NCBI GenBank assembly: GCA_023392285.1
Contig: JAEVZK010000077.1
Span: 1 to 13,576 of the forward strand
Direction of reading: 5' to 3'
Source: Armatimonadota bacterium
Lineage (GTDB): Bacteria; Armatimonadota; Fimbriimonadia; Fimbriimonadales; Fimbriimonadaceae
DNA: 13,576 bases
The notes beneath the pieces are model-generated. The model had not been told where the DNA came from and made no database searches. It saw only the letters and a list, made by a program, of their open reading frames with translations. This document shows, one piece after another, positions 12,566-13,576 of this stretch. Positions within the stretch are counted from its first letter, which is position 1. Each line of letters opens with the position of its first letter. The position numbers and the translations under genes are program-made.

Positions 12566-12594
12566 ATTATACCGATTTGCCCGGCGACTTGCTA
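12566..12594 (-). promoter_or_regulatory. Promoter of the rpmJ-rpsI operon
   Basis: A perfect TATAAT lies on the minus strand at 12571-12566. Seventeen bases upstream is TAGCAA (12594-12589), a weak match to TTGACA. This gives a leader of about 60 bases before rpmJ. The gap 12501-12663 holds no gene; a small GAGCG/CGCTC hairpin at 12631-12644 lies between the promoter and the upstream TPR gene. Confidence 0.65.
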
Positions 12595-12663
12595 CAGTTT
12601 GGGCGAATAATTCGTCTTTAATCGTTTGTTGAGCGGATTCGCTCCGTGGGGGCTATACGAGTC

Positions 12664-13446
12664 TCAGTTCCCGCGCTTTAACTTTTCTAAAAAGAAGTCG
12701 GCCCGAGCAACCGTCCGCTTGTCTTTCCCCCTCTCCCTCGCGGCTTCCAAAAAAGGCTTGGCTTCCGCACCTTTCTTGTGATTAAACAACCACTTTCCAA
12801 TAGCCAGATTTGCGGAAGCACTTCGAGGGGCAAGCTTAGCCGCAGTCAACAAATCGGCTTCCTTGGATTCGTCGGGAATGGTGGGTCCAGTATCGCACAT
12901 CGTCCGAAGGATCAGCGCGGTCGAAAGGAGGTACGTGGGTGAGTTGCCTCGGTCGATCGGAAGCTCCCACAGATCATGAACTTTCCGGACGCGCTCCGGC
13001 GAGGACGCAGTGCCGATCACAGCCCAAATAATTCTCGAAGCGCTTTCCGTTTCTCCGGTCTTCACTAGGCACATCGCCTGGGTCATCGCGAGGCGCGAAG
13101 TTGGAGTGACATCTCGGGGAAGGAACGTTTCCTGGCGAGCGGAAACGTAGCTGCCCTTCGCGTAATAGGTCTCAGCAAGAAGCTCATGAAGTTCATATGC
13201 GAACACATCACTAAACTCACTCAACAGCACTCTGGCCCGCTCACAATCGTCAAATACCTGGGCAAATTTCTTCTGCAGCAAGCTAGTGCGAGCTGTCAGG
13301 AGAAGTTGATGGACTTGCCCGAAAACTTCGTTTCTGTGACGCACATAATTGCGTGAAGCCTCGTCACCTCGAGGATCGATGTGCTGCGCCCATGAAACAC
13401 TCACAACGAGCAACAGTACGGAACCTAGCCACCAAATCTTCCTCAT
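12664..13446 (-). CDS. Exported TPR-like helical repeat protein
   Basis: The 260-residue protein has a clear signal peptide (MRKIWWLGSVLLLVVSVSWA, probably cleaved near residue 20). An all-helical region follows with TPR-like pairs, for example LLLTARTSLLQKKFAQVFDD, ELLAETYYAKGSYVSARQ and the last unit ASANLAIGKWLFNHKKGAEA. Such proteins usually act as protein-binding scaffolds outside the cytoplasm. Its ATG overlaps the stop of the upstream gene (ATGA), which also ends in a TPR-like stretch, so the two form an operon. No specific function is recognised. It ends 72 bases before the ribosomal promoter -35 box. Confidence 0.75.
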   Translation of the reverse strand: MRKIWWLGSVLLLVVSVSWAQHIDPRGDEASRNYVRHRNEVFGQVHQLLLTARTSLLQKKFAQVFDDCERARVLLSEFSDVFAYELHELLAETYYAKGSYVSARQETFLPRDVTPTSRLAMTQAMCLVKTGETESASRIIWAVIGTASSPERVRKVHDLWELPIDRGNSPTYLLSTALILRTMCDTGPTIPDESKEADLLTAAKLAPRSASANLAIGKWLFNHKKGAEAKPFLEAARERGKDKRTVARADFFLEKLKRGN

Positions 13447-13576
13447 ATTCCGTGCTGCGATCGAAGCATCTTTCCCATCGTTTCAAGCCACGCTTGCGTT
13501 CTTTTATCTTTTGCAATAGCTTTGGCTTTCGCCAGAACCGCCTTTGCTTCTTCGGGCTTTTCGTGCAGGTATAGCC
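13443..13576 (-). CDS. C-terminal end of a TPR-like protein (5' part outside window)
   Basis: The 43 visible residues include YLHEKPEEAKAVLAKAKAIA and end LRSQHGI followed by TGA at 13445-13443. The pattern of small residues and Leu at TPR positions suggests the last repeat plus capping helix. The stop overlaps the ATG of the downstream TPR gene. Only the tail is seen, so function is unknown. Confidence 0.65.
   Translation of the reverse strand, partial: LYLHEKPEEAKAVLAKAKAIAKDKRTQAWLETMGKMLRSQHGI

Noticed and set aside
1..13576. CRISPR array, rRNA genes, integrase or phage genes, and a T6SS/PAAR module
   Set aside because: None seen; the only short repeats are the heptamers and the RHS core duplication.

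Overview
This window looks like the chromosome of a free-living bacterium with moderately high GC. The core genes (rpmJ, rpsM, rpsK, rpoA, rplQ, truA, rplM, rpsI in one minus-strand run) form an extended alpha operon of the layout found in Gram-positive bacteria, Chloroflexi and Armatimonadota. Signal-peptide TPR proteins and toxins aimed at the envelope fit a cell with a substantial envelope. Armatimonadota (Fimbriimonas-like) is my guess; this is an inference and not shown by the sequence.

Layout. (1) At 1-1020 is the right part of an IS3-family insertion sequence on the plus strand: the orfA tail, orfB, a -1 frameshift heptamer and a probable right terminal repeat. Its transposase lacks the first catalytic Asp and is about seven residues short between the second Asp and the Glu. 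(2) At about 1048-1155 is a long imperfect inverted repeat with no gene. (3) At 1301-7897 is a minus-strand island of short RHS C-terminal toxin genes, each followed at once by a candidate immunity gene. Read in transcription order it holds an unknown gene (7313-7897); an RHS protein with a hydrophobic, probably membrane-active tip (6300-7316) plus a four-helix membrane protein (5785-6303); an RHS core remnant without a recognisable tip (5367-5708) plus an all-helical, HEAT-like orphan (4697-5311); an RHS protein with a Cys-rich lysozyme/transglycosylase-like tip (3655-4596) plus a signal-peptide protein (2975-3643); a 58-residue two-helix membrane protein (2526-2702); and an RHS protein with a secreted phospholipase A2-like tip (1749-2468) plus an overlapping membrane-anchored protein (1301-1762). 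(4) A strong intrinsic terminator at about 8096-8136 separates the island from (5) the ribosomal/RNA polymerase alpha operon (8156-12500), with a TATAAT promoter near 12566. (6) At 12664-13576 are two genes of a TPR-type exported-protein cluster that overlap by ATGA.

How the genes fit together. In the island the inferred location of each immunity protein matches the inferred target of its toxin: a multi-span membrane protein beside a membrane-active tip, an exported protein beside a peptidoglycan-cleaving tip, and a membrane-anchored protein beside a phospholipase. The RHS genes are all headless: they begin inside the core repeat region. At least two have good ribosome-binding sites of their own and are therefore not simply silent fragments. 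No secretion apparatus, PAAR/VgrG gene or full-length RHS gene is present here. The operon lacks rpsD in its usual place between rpsK and rpoA, and infA and secY are not next to rpmJ.
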